A stretch of DNA of 64,000 nt from Pseudomonas koreensis (GTDB taxonomy: Bacteria; Pseudomonadota; Gammaproteobacteria; Pseudomonadales; Pseudomonadaceae), in NCBI RefSeq assembly GCF_025447595.1, contig NZ_JAOEJU010000031.1, positions 1 to 64,000 of the forward strand, given 5' to 3'. A model generated the notes under the pieces. It saw only the letters and a list, made by a program, of their open reading frames with translations, was not told the origin of the DNA and searched no databases. The stretch's first letter is position 1. Each line of letters opens with the position of its first letter. Position numbers and translations under genes: made by a program. This document shows positions 17,647-26,520 of this stretch, one piece after another.

Positions 17647-19431
17647 ATGACTACAGGCAGTGCTCTGTACATCCCGCCTTATAAGGCAGACGACCAGGAT
17701 GTGGTCGTCGAACTGAACAACCGTTTTGGCGCCGAAGCGTTCACCGCTCAGCCGACCCGCACCGGCATGCCGGTGCTGTGGGTGGCTCGCGCCAGACTCG
17801 TCGAAGTCCTGACCTTCCTGCGCAACCTGCCCAAGCCGTACGTCATGCTCTATGACCTGCACGGCGTGGACGAGCGTCTGCGCACCAAGCGTCAAGGGCT
17901 GCCGAGCGGTGCCGATTTCACCGTGTTCTATCACCTCATGTCGCTGGAACGTAATAGTGACGTGATGATCAAGGTCGCCTTGTCCGAGAGCGACCTCAGC
18001 TTGCCGACCGTCACCAGCATCTGGCCGAACGCCAACTGGTACGAGCGTGAAGTCTGGGACATGTACGGCATCGACTTCAAAGGTCACCCGCACCTGTCGC
18101 GCATCATGATGCCGCCGACCTGGGAAGGTCACCCGCTGCGCAAGGACTTCCCGGCGCGCGCCACCGAATTCGATCCGTTCAGCCTGAACCTGGCCAAGCA
18201 ACAGCTTGAGGAAGAAGCCGCGCGTTTCCGTCCTGAAGACTGGGGCATGAAGCGTTCCGGGGCGAACGAGGACTACATGTTCCTCAACCTGGGTCCGAAC
18301 CACCCTTCGGCTCACGGTGCGTTCCGCATCATTCTGCAACTGGACGGTGAAGAGATCGTCGACTGCGTTCCGGACATCGGTTACCACCACCGTGGTGCCG
18401 AGAAGATGGCCGAGCGTCAGTCCTGGCACAGTTTCATTCCTTACACCGACCGTATCGACTACCTCGGCGGCGTGATGAACAACCTGCCGTACGTGCTCTC
18501 GGTCGAGAAGCTGGCCGGCATCAAGGTGCCCGAGAAGGTCGACGTCATCCGGATCATGATGGCCGAGTTCTTCCGGATCACCAGCCACCTGCTGTTCCTG
18601 GGTACTTACATCCAGGACGTCGGCGCCATGACCCCGGTGTTCTTCACCTTCACCGACCGCCAGAAGGCGTACACGGTGATCGAAGCCATCACCGGTTTCC
18701 GTCTGCACCCGGCCTGGTACCGCATCGGTGGCGTCGCCCACGACCTGCCACGCGGCTGGGAAAAACTGGTGAAAGACTTCGTTGAATGGCTGCCAAAGCG
18801 CCTCGACGAATACACCAAGGCCGCCCTGCAGAACAGCATCCTCAAGGGTCGTACCATCGGCGTTGCCCAGTACAACACCAAAGAGGCACTGGAATGGGGC
18901 GTCACCGGTGCCGGCCTGCGTTCCACCGGTTGCGACTTCGACCTGCGTAAAGCGCGCCCGTACTCCGGCTACGAGAACTTCGAGTTCGAAGTGCCGCTGG
19001 CTGCCAACGGCGATGCCTACGACCGCTGCATGGTTCGCGTCGAAGAAATGCGCCAGAGCGTCAAGATCATCGACCAGTGCCTGCGCAACATGCCGGAAGG
19101 CCCGTACAAGGCGGATCACCCGCTGACCACGCCGCCGCCGAAAGAGCGCACGCTGCAGCACATCGAAACCTTGATCACGCACTTCCTGCAAGTTTCGTGG
19201 GGCCCGGTCATGCCGGCCAACGAATCCTTCCAGATGATCGAAGCGACCAAGGGCATCAACAGTTATTACCTGACGAGCGACGGCGGCACCATGAGCTACC
19301 GTACCCGGATCCGCACTCCAAGCTTCCCACATCTGCAACAGATCCCTTCGGTGATCAAAGGCAGCATGGTCGCGGACCTGATTGCGTACCTGGGTAGTAT
19401 CGATTTCGTTATGGCCGACGTGGACCGCTAA
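17647..19431 (+). CDS. nuoC: NADH-quinone oxidoreductase fused subunit C/D
   Basis: This is a natural fusion of the NuoC and NuoD subunits, as is normal for gammaproteobacteria. NuoC occupies about 1-190 (ANWYEREVWDMYGIDFKGHP signature near 135) and NuoD about 205-594 (NLGPNHPSAHGAFR, the quinone-site HPSAHG, and GVMNNLPYVLSVE). The 594-residue length fits. It starts at ATG 17647; the TTG at 17623 is rejected. A 69-bp gap after nuoB has no terminator. Confidence 0.96.
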   Translation: MTTGSALYIPPYKADDQDVVVELNNRFGAEAFTAQPTRTGMPVLWVARARLVEVLTFLRNLPKPYVMLYDLHGVDERLRTKRQGLPSGADFTVFYHLMSLERNSDVMIKVALSESDLSLPTVTSIWPNANWYEREVWDMYGIDFKGHPHLSRIMMPPTWEGHPLRKDFPARATEFDPFSLNLAKQQLEEEAARFRPEDWGMKRSGANEDYMFLNLGPNHPSAHGAFRIILQLDGEEIVDCVPDIGYHHRGAEKMAERQSWHSFIPYTDRIDYLGGVMNNLPYVLSVEKLAGIKVPEKVDVIRIMMAEFFRITSHLLFLGTYIQDVGAMTPVFFTFTDRQKAYTVIEAITGFRLHPAWYRIGGVAHDLPRGWEKLVKDFVEWLPKRLDEYTKAALQNSILKGRTIGVAQYNTKEALEWGVTGAGLRSTGCDFDLRKARPYSGYENFEFEVPLAANGDAYDRCMVRVEEMRQSVKIIDQCLRNMPEGPYKADHPLTTPPPKERTLQHIETLITHFLQVSWGPVMPANESFQMIEATKGINSYYLTSDGGTMSYRTRIRTPSFPHLQQIPSVIKGSMVADLIAYLGSIDFVMADVDR

Positions 19432-19433
19432 GC

Positions 19434-19931
19434 ATGAACAGCACGCTTATCCAGACAGACCGTTTCACCCTGAGTGAAACCGAGCGCTCGGCCATCGAGC
19501 ACGAGCTGCATCACTACGAAGACCCGCGCGCGGCGTCGATCGAAGCCCTGAAGATCGTTCAGAAAGAACGCGGCTGGGTGCCGGACGGCGCTCTGTACGC
19601 CATCGGCGAGATCCTCGGCATCCCGGCCAGCGACGTTGAAGGCGTGGCCACGTTCTACAGCCAGATCTTCCGTCAGCCGGTCGGCCGTCACATCATTCGC
19701 GTCTGCGACAGCATGGTCTGCTACATCGGCGGCCACGAGTCGGTGGTCAGCGAGATCCAGAACAACCTGGGTATCGGCCTGGGTCAGACCACTGCCGACG
19801 GTCGCTTCACCCTGCTGCCGGTCTGCTGCCTCGGCAACTGCGACAAGGCACCGGCGCTGATGATCGATGACGACACCTTTGGCGATGTCCAGCCTGCCGG
19901 CGTCGCCAAACTGCTCGAGGGCTACGTATGA
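19434..19931 (+). CDS. nuoE: NADH-quinone oxidoreductase subunit E
   Basis: NuoE is the 24-kDa-type subunit carrying 2Fe-2S cluster N1a in the NADH-dehydrogenase module. The 165-residue protein has the thioredoxin-fold ligand set C-x4-C (VCDSMVC) and C-x3-C (CCLGNC), plus GVATFYSQIFRQPVG. It starts 2 bp after the nuoCD stop and overlaps nuoF by 4 bp. Confidence 0.95.
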   Translation: MNSTLIQTDRFTLSETERSAIEHELHHYEDPRAASIEALKIVQKERGWVPDGALYAIGEILGIPASDVEGVATFYSQIFRQPVGRHIIRVCDSMVCYIGGHESVVSEIQNNLGIGLGQTTADGRFTLLPVCCLGNCDKAPALMIDDDTFGDVQPAGVAKLLEGYV

Positions 19932-21283
19932 CCCTGACCTCTTTCGGTCCTGCCAACCGCATTCAGCGTTCGGCCGAGACTCACCCGCTGACCTGGCGCC
20001 TGCGTGACGACGGCGAAGCCGTGTGGCTCGACGAGTACCAGGCCAAGAACGGTTACGCCGCTGCGCGCAAAGCCTTCGCCGACATGGATCAGGACGCCAT
20101 CGTCCAGACCGTGAAAGACGCCGGCCTCAAGGGTCGCGGCGGTGCAGGCTTCCCCACTGGCGTGAAGTGGGGCCTGATGCCAAAGGACGAATCCATCAAC
20201 ATCCGCTACCTGCTGTGCAACGCGGATGAAATGGAGCCGAACACCTGGAAAGACCGCATGCTGATGGAGCAACTGCCCCATCTGCTGATCGAAGGCATGC
20301 TGATCAGTGCCCGCGCGCTGAAAACCTACCGTGGCTACATCTTCCTGCGTGGCGAGTACACCACCGCCGCCAAGCACCTGAACCGTGCCGTGGAAGAAGC
20401 CAAGGCAGCCGGCCTGCTGGGCAAGAACATTCTGGGCAGCGGCTTCGATTTCGAGCTGTTCGTCCACACCGGCGCCGGGCGTTACATCTGCGGTGAAGAA
20501 ACCGCACTGATCAACTCCCTCGAAGGCCGCCGCGCCAACCCGCGCTCCAAGCCGCCCTTCCCTGCCGCCGTTGGCGTGTGGGGCAAGCCGACCTGCGTGA
20601 ACAACGTTGAAACCCTGTGCAACGTGCCGGCGATCATCGCCGACGGCGTGGACTGGTACAAATCGTTGGCCCGCGACGGCAGCGAAGACATGGGCACCAA
20701 GCTCATGGGCTTCTCCGGCAAGGTCAAGAACCCCGGCCTGTGGGAACTGCCATTCGGCGTGACCGGTCGCGAGCTGTTCGAAGACTACGCCGGCGGCATG
20801 CGCGACGGTTACAAGCTCAAGGCCTGGCAGCCAGGCGGCGCCGGTACCGGTTTCCTGTTGCCGGAACACCTCGACGCACAAATGTACGCCGGCGGCATCG
20901 CCAAGGTGGGCACCCGTATGGGTACCGGCCTGGCCATGGCGGTGGACGACAGCGTCAACATGGTGTCCCTGCTGCGCAACATGGAGCAGTTCTTCGCTCG
21001 CGAATCCTGTGGTTTCTGCACCCCTTGCCGTGATGGTTTGCCATGGAGCGTCAAGCTGCTGATGGCCATCGAACAAGGCCGCGGTCAGCCAGGCGACATC
21101 GAGACCCTGCTGGGTCTGGTCAACTTCCTCGGCCCGGGCAAGACCTTCTGTGCTCACGCACCGGGTGCCGTGGAGCCGTTGGGCAGTGCCATCAAATACT
21201 TCCGTCCAGAGTTCGAAGCCGGTATCGCGCCTGCAAGCGCCGCCGTCCCGCCCCTGGCGAAGCCGATCACAGTCGGCGCGTAA
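19928..21283 (+). CDS. nuoF: NADH-quinone oxidoreductase subunit F
   Basis: NuoF binds NADH and FMN and cluster N3. The 451-residue protein has the flavin/NADH glycine-rich loop GRGGAGFPTG (about 66-75), the second loop GAGRYICGEETALI, and the 4Fe-4S ligands ESCGFCTPCRDG (about 358-369). It is coupled to nuoE by a 4-bp overlap. A 136-bp gap with a strong hairpin follows. Confidence 0.96.
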   Translation: MTLTSFGPANRIQRSAETHPLTWRLRDDGEAVWLDEYQAKNGYAAARKAFADMDQDAIVQTVKDAGLKGRGGAGFPTGVKWGLMPKDESINIRYLLCNADEMEPNTWKDRMLMEQLPHLLIEGMLISARALKTYRGYIFLRGEYTTAAKHLNRAVEEAKAAGLLGKNILGSGFDFELFVHTGAGRYICGEETALINSLEGRRANPRSKPPFPAAVGVWGKPTCVNNVETLCNVPAIIADGVDWYKSLARDGSEDMGTKLMGFSGKVKNPGLWELPFGVTGRELFEDYAGGMRDGYKLKAWQPGGAGTGFLLPEHLDAQMYAGGIAKVGTRMGTGLAMAVDDSVNMVSLLRNMEQFFARESCGFCTPCRDGLPWSVKLLMAIEQGRGQPGDIETLLGLVNFLGPGKTFCAHAPGAVEPLGSAIKYFRPEFEAGIAPASAAVPPLAKPITVGA

Positions 21284-21291
21284 ACGCTTAA

Positions 21292-21321
21292 AAAGGCGAA
21301 GGGTCCGTGCCCTTCGCCTTT
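21292..21321. other. Perfect intra-operon hairpin between nuoF and nuoG
   Basis: AAAGGCGAAGGG pairs perfectly with CCCTTCGCCTTT around TCCGTG, starting 8 bp after nuoF. No T-run follows (CGTCC), so it is more likely an RNA-processing, stabilising or weak attenuating element than a full terminator. It is in the only large gap of the operon. Confidence 0.65.
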
Positions 21322-21419
21322 CGTCCGATGACGCCTTTCGGGGCTGACTGGATTCGGACGGATAACAAGATTCCATTAGCCACGCCCGCTGACACCGGGC
21401 CAACGAAGACCTTTGAACC

Positions 21420-24134
21420 ATGGCCACTATCCACGTAGACGGCAAAGCGCTCGAAGTCGACGGGGCAGACAACCTGTTACAGGCATGTCTGTCGCTGGGC
21501 CTCGACATCCCTTATTTCTGCTGGCACCCCGCGCTTGGTAGCGTCGGGGCCTGCCGCCAGTGCGCGGTCAAGCAGTACACCGACGAGAACGACACCCGTG
21601 GTCGCATCGTCATGTCCTGCATGACCCCTGCCACCGACAACACCTGGATCTCCATCGACGATGAAGAATCCAAGGCGTTCCGCGCCAGTGTCGTCGAATG
21701 GCTGATGACCAATCACCCGCACGACTGCCCTGTGTGCGAAGAAGGCGGTCACTGCCACCTGCAAGACATGACCGTGATGACCGGCCACAACGAGCGCCGT
21801 TATCGCTTCACAAAACGTACTCACCAGAACCAGCAACTGGGCCCGTTCATTTCCCACGAAATGAACCGCTGCATTGCCTGCTACCGCTGCGTGCGTTTCT
21901 ACAAGGACTACGCCGGCGGCACCGACCTCGGTGTGTACGGCGCCCACGACAACGTGTACTTCGGTCGCGTTGAAGACGGCACCCTCGAAAGCGAGTTCTC
22001 CGGCAACCTCACCGAGGTCTGCCCGACCGGTGTGTTCACCGACAAGACTCACTCCGAGCGCTACAACCGTAAGTGGGACATGCAGTTCTCGCCGAGCATC
22101 TGCCATGGCTGCTCGAGCGGTTGCAATATCTCCCCGGGCGAGCGTTACGGCGAACTGCGTCGCATCGAAAACCGTTACAACGGTTCGGTGAACCAATACT
22201 TCCTGTGCGACCGTGGCCGTTTCGGCTATGGCTACGTCAACCGCACCGACCGTCCACGTCAGCCGCTGCTGGCCGACGGCACCAAGCTGAGCCTGGACGA
22301 CGCGCTGGACAAAGCCGCCGACCTGCTGCGTGGTCGCAACATCGTCGGTATCGGTTCGCCGCGTGCCAGCCTCGAAAGCAACTACGCGTTGCGTGAACTG
22401 GTCGGCGCCGAGCACTTCTACTCCGGTATCGAAGCCTCCGAGCTGGAACGCATCCGTCTGGTCCTGCAAGTGCTGAAAGACAGCCCGCTGCCAGTGCCGA
22501 ACATGCGCGACATCGAAGACCACGACGCCGTGTTCGTCCTCGGTGAAGACCTGACCCAGACCGCCGCCCGCATGGCCCTGGCCCTGCGTCAGTCGGTCAA
22601 AGGCAAGGCCGAAGACATGGCCGAAGCCATGCGCGTCCAGCCTTGGCTCGACGCCGCGGTGAAGAACATCGGTCAGCACGAGCTGAACCCGCTGTTCATC
22701 GCCAGCCTGGCTGAAACCAAACTCGACGACATCGCCGAAGAGTGTGTACACGCCGCTCCAGACGATCTGGCCCGCATCGGTTTCGCCGTGGCTCACGCCC
22801 TGGACGCCAGCGCACCGGCCGTTGAAGGCCTGGACGCCGAAGCCCTGGAACTGGCCAAGCGCATCGCCGACGCCCTGCTCGCGGCCAAGCGCCCGCTGAT
22901 CATCGCCGGTACTTCGCTGGGCTCCAAAGCCTTGATCGAAGCCGCTGCAAACATCGCCAAGGCCCTGAAGCTGCGTGAGAAGAACGGTTCGATCAGCCTG
23001 ATCGTGCCGGAAGCCAACAGCCTCGGCCTGGCCATGCTCGGTGGCGAATCGGTCGATGCAGCGCTGCAAGCGGTCATCGACGGCAAGGCAGACGCCATCG
23101 TCGTGCTGGAAAACGATCTGTATACCCGCACCGCCAAGGCCAAGGTCGATGCGGCTCTGAACACTGCGAAAGTAGTGATCGTTGCCGACCATCAGAAGAC
23201 CGCCACCAGCGACCGCGCGCATCTGGTTCTGCCAGCCGCCAGCTTCGCTGAAGGCGACGGTACGCTGGTCAGCCAGGAAGGTCGCGCCCAGCGCTTCTTC
23301 CAGGTTTTCGACCCGCAATACATGGACGCGAGCATTCTGGTCCACGAAGGCTGGCGCTGGCTGCACGCCCTGCGCGCCACCCTGCTGAACCAGCCGATCG
23401 ACTGGACGCAACTCGACCACGTCACCGCTGCCGTTGCTTCGAGCACCGGGCAACTGGCCCGTATCGTCGACGCCGCGCCGTCCGCCTCGTTCCGCATCAA
23501 GGGTCTGAAACTGGCCCGTGAGCCGCTGCGTTATTCCGGTCGCACCGCGATGCGCGCCGACATCAGCGTTCACGAACCACGCACCCCGCAAGACAAGGAC
23601 ACCGCGTTCGCCTTCTCGATGGAAGGTTACTCGGGCTCCGCCGAACCGCGCTCGCAAGTGCCGTTCGCCTGGTCGCCGGGCTGGAACTCGCCGCAAGCCT
23701 GGAACAAGTTCCAGGACGAGGTCGGTGGTCACCTGCGCGCTGGCGATCCGGGCACTCGCCTGATCGAAAGCAACGGTGATTCGCTGAACTGGTTTGCTGC
23801 TGCTCCACGCGCATTCAACCCGGCGCCGGGCACCTGGCAAGCCGTGCCGTTCTTCCACCTGTTCGGCAGCGAAGAGAACTCTTCGAAAGCCGCTCCGGTT
23901 CAGGAACGTATCCCGGCCGCCTATGTTGCACTGGCCAAGTCCGAAGCCGATCGCCTGGGCGTCAACGACGGTGCTCTGCTGAGCCTTAACGTCGCTGGCC
24001 AGACTCTGCGTCTGCCGCTGCGTATCAATGAAGAACTGGGCGCAGGTCTGGTGGCATTGCCTGCGGGCATCGCCGGCATTCCACCGGCATTCGCCGGCGT
24101 ATCCGTTGATGGTCTGCAGGAGGCAGCGCAATGA
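21420..24134 (+). CDS. nuoG: NADH-quinone oxidoreductase subunit G
   Basis: NuoG is the largest peripheral subunit and carries an electron-transfer chain. The 904-residue protein has an N-terminal 2Fe-2S ferredoxin domain (CWHPALGSVGACRQCAV), a His-ligated 4Fe-4S site (HPHDCPVCEEGGHC), CIACYRCVRFYKD, and CPTG. The extra N7 cluster motif CHGCSSGCNISPG is also present, followed by a molybdopterin-oxidoreductase-like domain without cofactor signature. The length matches the gammaproteobacterial form. It overlaps nuoH by 4 bp. Confidence 0.96.
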   Translation: MATIHVDGKALEVDGADNLLQACLSLGLDIPYFCWHPALGSVGACRQCAVKQYTDENDTRGRIVMSCMTPATDNTWISIDDEESKAFRASVVEWLMTNHPHDCPVCEEGGHCHLQDMTVMTGHNERRYRFTKRTHQNQQLGPFISHEMNRCIACYRCVRFYKDYAGGTDLGVYGAHDNVYFGRVEDGTLESEFSGNLTEVCPTGVFTDKTHSERYNRKWDMQFSPSICHGCSSGCNISPGERYGELRRIENRYNGSVNQYFLCDRGRFGYGYVNRTDRPRQPLLADGTKLSLDDALDKAADLLRGRNIVGIGSPRASLESNYALRELVGAEHFYSGIEASELERIRLVLQVLKDSPLPVPNMRDIEDHDAVFVLGEDLTQTAARMALALRQSVKGKAEDMAEAMRVQPWLDAAVKNIGQHELNPLFIASLAETKLDDIAEECVHAAPDDLARIGFAVAHALDASAPAVEGLDAEALELAKRIADALLAAKRPLIIAGTSLGSKALIEAAANIAKALKLREKNGSISLIVPEANSLGLAMLGGESVDAALQAVIDGKADAIVVLENDLYTRTAKAKVDAALNTAKVVIVADHQKTATSDRAHLVLPAASFAEGDGTLVSQEGRAQRFFQVFDPQYMDASILVHEGWRWLHALRATLLNQPIDWTQLDHVTAAVASSTGQLARIVDAAPSASFRIKGLKLAREPLRYSGRTAMRADISVHEPRTPQDKDTAFAFSMEGYSGSAEPRSQVPFAWSPGWNSPQAWNKFQDEVGGHLRAGDPGTRLIESNGDSLNWFAAAPRAFNPAPGTWQAVPFFHLFGSEENSSKAAPVQERIPAAYVALAKSEADRLGVNDGALLSLNVAGQTLRLPLRINEELGAGLVALPAGIAGIPPAFAGVSVDGLQEAAQ

Positions 24135-25138
24135 CCTGGTTCACCCCTGAAGTGATCGATGTGATCCTGACGGTCATCAAGGCCATCGTGATCCTGCTGG
24201 CTGTGGTGGTCGCAGGCGCGTTGCTCAGCTTTGTCGAGCGTCGCCTGCTGGGCTGGTGGCAGGACCGTTACGGTCCGAACCGCGTTGGCCCGTTCGGCAT
24301 GTTCCAGATCGCGGCCGACATGCTGAAGATGTTCTTCAAGGAAGACTGGACCCCGCCGTTTGCCGACAAGGTGATTTTCACCCTGGCGCCGGTGGTGGCC
24401 ATGTCCGCCCTGCTGATCGCGTTCGCGATCATCCCGATCACCCCGACCTGGGGCGTGGCGGATCTGAACATCGGCCTGCTGTTCTTCTTCGCCATGGCTG
24501 GTCTCTCGGTCTACGCGGTGCTGTTCGCCGGCTGGTCGAGTAACAACAAGTTCGCCCTGCTGGGCAGCTTGCGTGCCTCGGCGCAGACCGTGTCCTACGA
24601 AGTGTTCATGGGCCTGGCCCTGATGGGCATCGTGGTGCAGGTCGGCTCGTTCAACATGCGCGACATCGTCGAGTACCAGGCGCAGAACCTGTGGTTCATC
24701 ATTCCGCAGTTCTTCGGCTTCTGTACCTTCTTCATCGCTGGCGTGGCCGTGACTCACCGTCACCCGTTCGACCAGCCGGAAGCGGAACAGGAACTGGCCG
24801 ACGGTTACCACATTGAATACGCCGGTATGAAATGGGGCATGTTCTTCGTCGGTGAATACATCGGCATCATCCTGATCTCGGCGCTGCTGGTCACCCTGTT
24901 CTTCGGTGGCTGGCACGGTCCGTTCGGCATCCTGCCGCAACTGTCCTTCGTCTGGTTCGCACTGAAGACCGCGTTCTTCATCATGCTGTTCATCCTGCTG
25001 CGCGCTTCCATCCCGCGTCCGCGTTATGACCAGGTGATGGATTTCAGCTGGAAATTCTGCCTGCCACTGACCCTGATCAATTTGCTGGTGACCGCTGCAA
25101 TCGTGTTGTGGAACACGCCTGCGGTTGCGGTTCAGTGA
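24131..25138 (+). CDS. nuoH: NADH-quinone oxidoreductase subunit H
   Basis: NuoH is the membrane subunit that forms the quinone chamber with NuoB and NuoD. The 335-residue protein has eight or so membrane helices and the family loops SFVERRLLGWWQDRYGPNRVGPFG and RASIPRPRYDQVM, plus PFDQPEAEQELADGYHIEYAGMK. It overlaps nuoG and is followed 11 bp later by nuoI. Confidence 0.96.
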   Translation: MTWFTPEVIDVILTVIKAIVILLAVVVAGALLSFVERRLLGWWQDRYGPNRVGPFGMFQIAADMLKMFFKEDWTPPFADKVIFTLAPVVAMSALLIAFAIIPITPTWGVADLNIGLLFFFAMAGLSVYAVLFAGWSSNNKFALLGSLRASAQTVSYEVFMGLALMGIVVQVGSFNMRDIVEYQAQNLWFIIPQFFGFCTFFIAGVAVTHRHPFDQPEAEQELADGYHIEYAGMKWGMFFVGEYIGIILISALLVTLFFGGWHGPFGILPQLSFVWFALKTAFFIMLFILLRASIPRPRYDQVMDFSWKFCLPLTLINLLVTAAIVLWNTPAVAVQ

Positions 25139-25149
25139 GGATTTGACCC

Positions 25150-25698
25150 ATGTTCAAATATATTGGCGACATCGTTAAGGGTACCGGTACCCAGTTGCGC
25201 AGCCTGGTCATGGTCTTCGGCCATGGCTTTCGCAAGCGCGACACCCTGCAATACCCGGAGGAGCCGGTCTACCTGCCACCACGCTACCGTGGCCGCATCG
25301 TCCTGACCCGCGACCCCGATGGCGAAGAACGCTGCGTTGCCTGCAACCTGTGCGCCGTGGCCTGCCCGGTGGGTTGCATCTCGCTGCAGAAAGCTGAAAC
25401 CGAAGACGGTCGCTGGTACCCGGACTTCTTCCGTATCAACTTCTCGCGCTGCATTTTCTGCGGTCTCTGCGAGGAAGCCTGCCCGACCACCGCAATCCAG
25501 CTGACCCCGGATTTCGAGATGGCCGAGTTCAAACGTCAGGACCTGGTGTACGAGAAAGAAGATCTGCTGATCTCCGGCCCCGGCAAAAACCCTGATTACA
25601 ACTTCTATCGTGTTGCAGGTATGGCCGTTGCGGGCAAGCCGAAAGGCGCCGCACAAAACGAAGCCGAGCCGATCAACGTGAAGAGCTTGCTGCCTTAA
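25150..25698 (+). CDS. nuoI: NADH-quinone oxidoreductase subunit I
   Basis: NuoI holds clusters N6a and N6b. The 182-residue protein has two C-x2-C-x2-C-x3-C motifs, CVACNLCAVACPVGC (about 60-74) and CIFCGLCEEACP (about 99-110), in a 2x4Fe-4S ferredoxin fold. A short amphipathic N-terminus lies against the membrane. The downstream gap to nuoJ is 9 bp. Confidence 0.96.
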   Translation: MFKYIGDIVKGTGTQLRSLVMVFGHGFRKRDTLQYPEEPVYLPPRYRGRIVLTRDPDGEERCVACNLCAVACPVGCISLQKAETEDGRWYPDFFRINFSRCIFCGLCEEACPTTAIQLTPDFEMAEFKRQDLVYEKEDLLISGPGKNPDYNFYRVAGMAVAGKPKGAAQNEAEPINVKSLLP

Positions 25699-25707
25699 GG
25701 AAGAACG

Positions 25708-26208
25708 ATGGAATTCGCTTTCTATTTCGCATCGGGTATCGCTGTTGTGTCCACACTGCGTGTGGTCACCAACACCAATCCTGTGCACGCCCTGCTCTAC
25801 CTGATCATTTCGTTGATCGCCGTGGCCATGACCTTCTTCGCACTCGGCGCTCCGTTCGCCGGCGTGCTGGAAGTGATCGCCTACGCTGGCGCCATCATGG
25901 TGCTGTTCGTGTTCGTGGTGATGATGCTGAACCTCGGTCCCGCCTCGGTTCAGCAGGAACGCACCTGGCTCAAGCCCGGGATCTGGGCGGGGCCGGTGAT
26001 TCTCGCCGCCCTGCTGCTGGCCGAACTGCTGTATGTGCTGTTCGCTCACCAGAGCGGTCAGGCCATCGGCCACACCACCGTCGATGCAAAAGCCGTGGGC
26101 ATCAGCCTGTTCGGTCCGTATCTGCTGGTGGTCGAACTCGCCTCGATGCTGCTGCTTGCTGCAGCCGTCACGGCGTTCCATTTGGGCCGTAACGAGGCGA
26201 AGGAGTAA
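25708..26208 (+). CDS. nuoJ: NADH-quinone oxidoreductase subunit J
   Basis: NuoJ is a membrane-arm subunit with five predicted helices in 166 residues. NTNPVHALLYLIISLIAVA and the third helix with the pi-bulge region AYAGAIMVLFVFVVMMLN are the family landmarks. It has GGAAG before the ATG and sits 3 bp before nuoK. Confidence 0.94.
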   Translation: MEFAFYFASGIAVVSTLRVVTNTNPVHALLYLIISLIAVAMTFFALGAPFAGVLEVIAYAGAIMVLFVFVVMMLNLGPASVQQERTWLKPGIWAGPVILAALLLAELLYVLFAHQSGQAIGHTTVDAKAVGISLFGPYLLVVELASMLLLAAAVTAFHLGRNEAKE

Positions 26209-26211
26209 GAC

Positions 26212-26520
26212 ATGCCTGCTATCCCTCTCGAACATGGTTTAGCCGTCGCCGGCATCCTGTTCTGCCTTGGTCTGGTCGGCCTGATGGTCCGCCGCAACAT
26301 TTTGTTCGTGTTGATGAGTCTGGAAGTGATGATGAACGCCTCTGCACTGGCCTTCATCGTTGCGGGCGCCCGCTGGGCGCAACCGGATGGACAGATCATG
26401 TTCATCCTGGTGATCAGCCTTGCAGCCGCCGAAGCCAGTATTGGCCTGGCGATCCTGCTGCAACTGTATCGCCGCTTCCACACGCTCGATATCGACGCTG
26501 CCAGTGAGATGCGCGGATGA
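26212..26520 (+). CDS. nuoK: NADH-quinone oxidoreductase subunit K
   Basis: NuoK is a 102-residue, three-helix membrane subunit of the proton path. The conserved membrane glutamates lie in [13 protein letters not shown] and in [15 protein letters not shown]. It overlaps nuoL by 4 bp (ATGA). Confidence 0.95.

Noticed and set aside
21477..24131. 884-codon minus ORF opposite nuoG
   Set aside because: It is antisense to nuoG, within a tightly packed operon, without recognisable domains.
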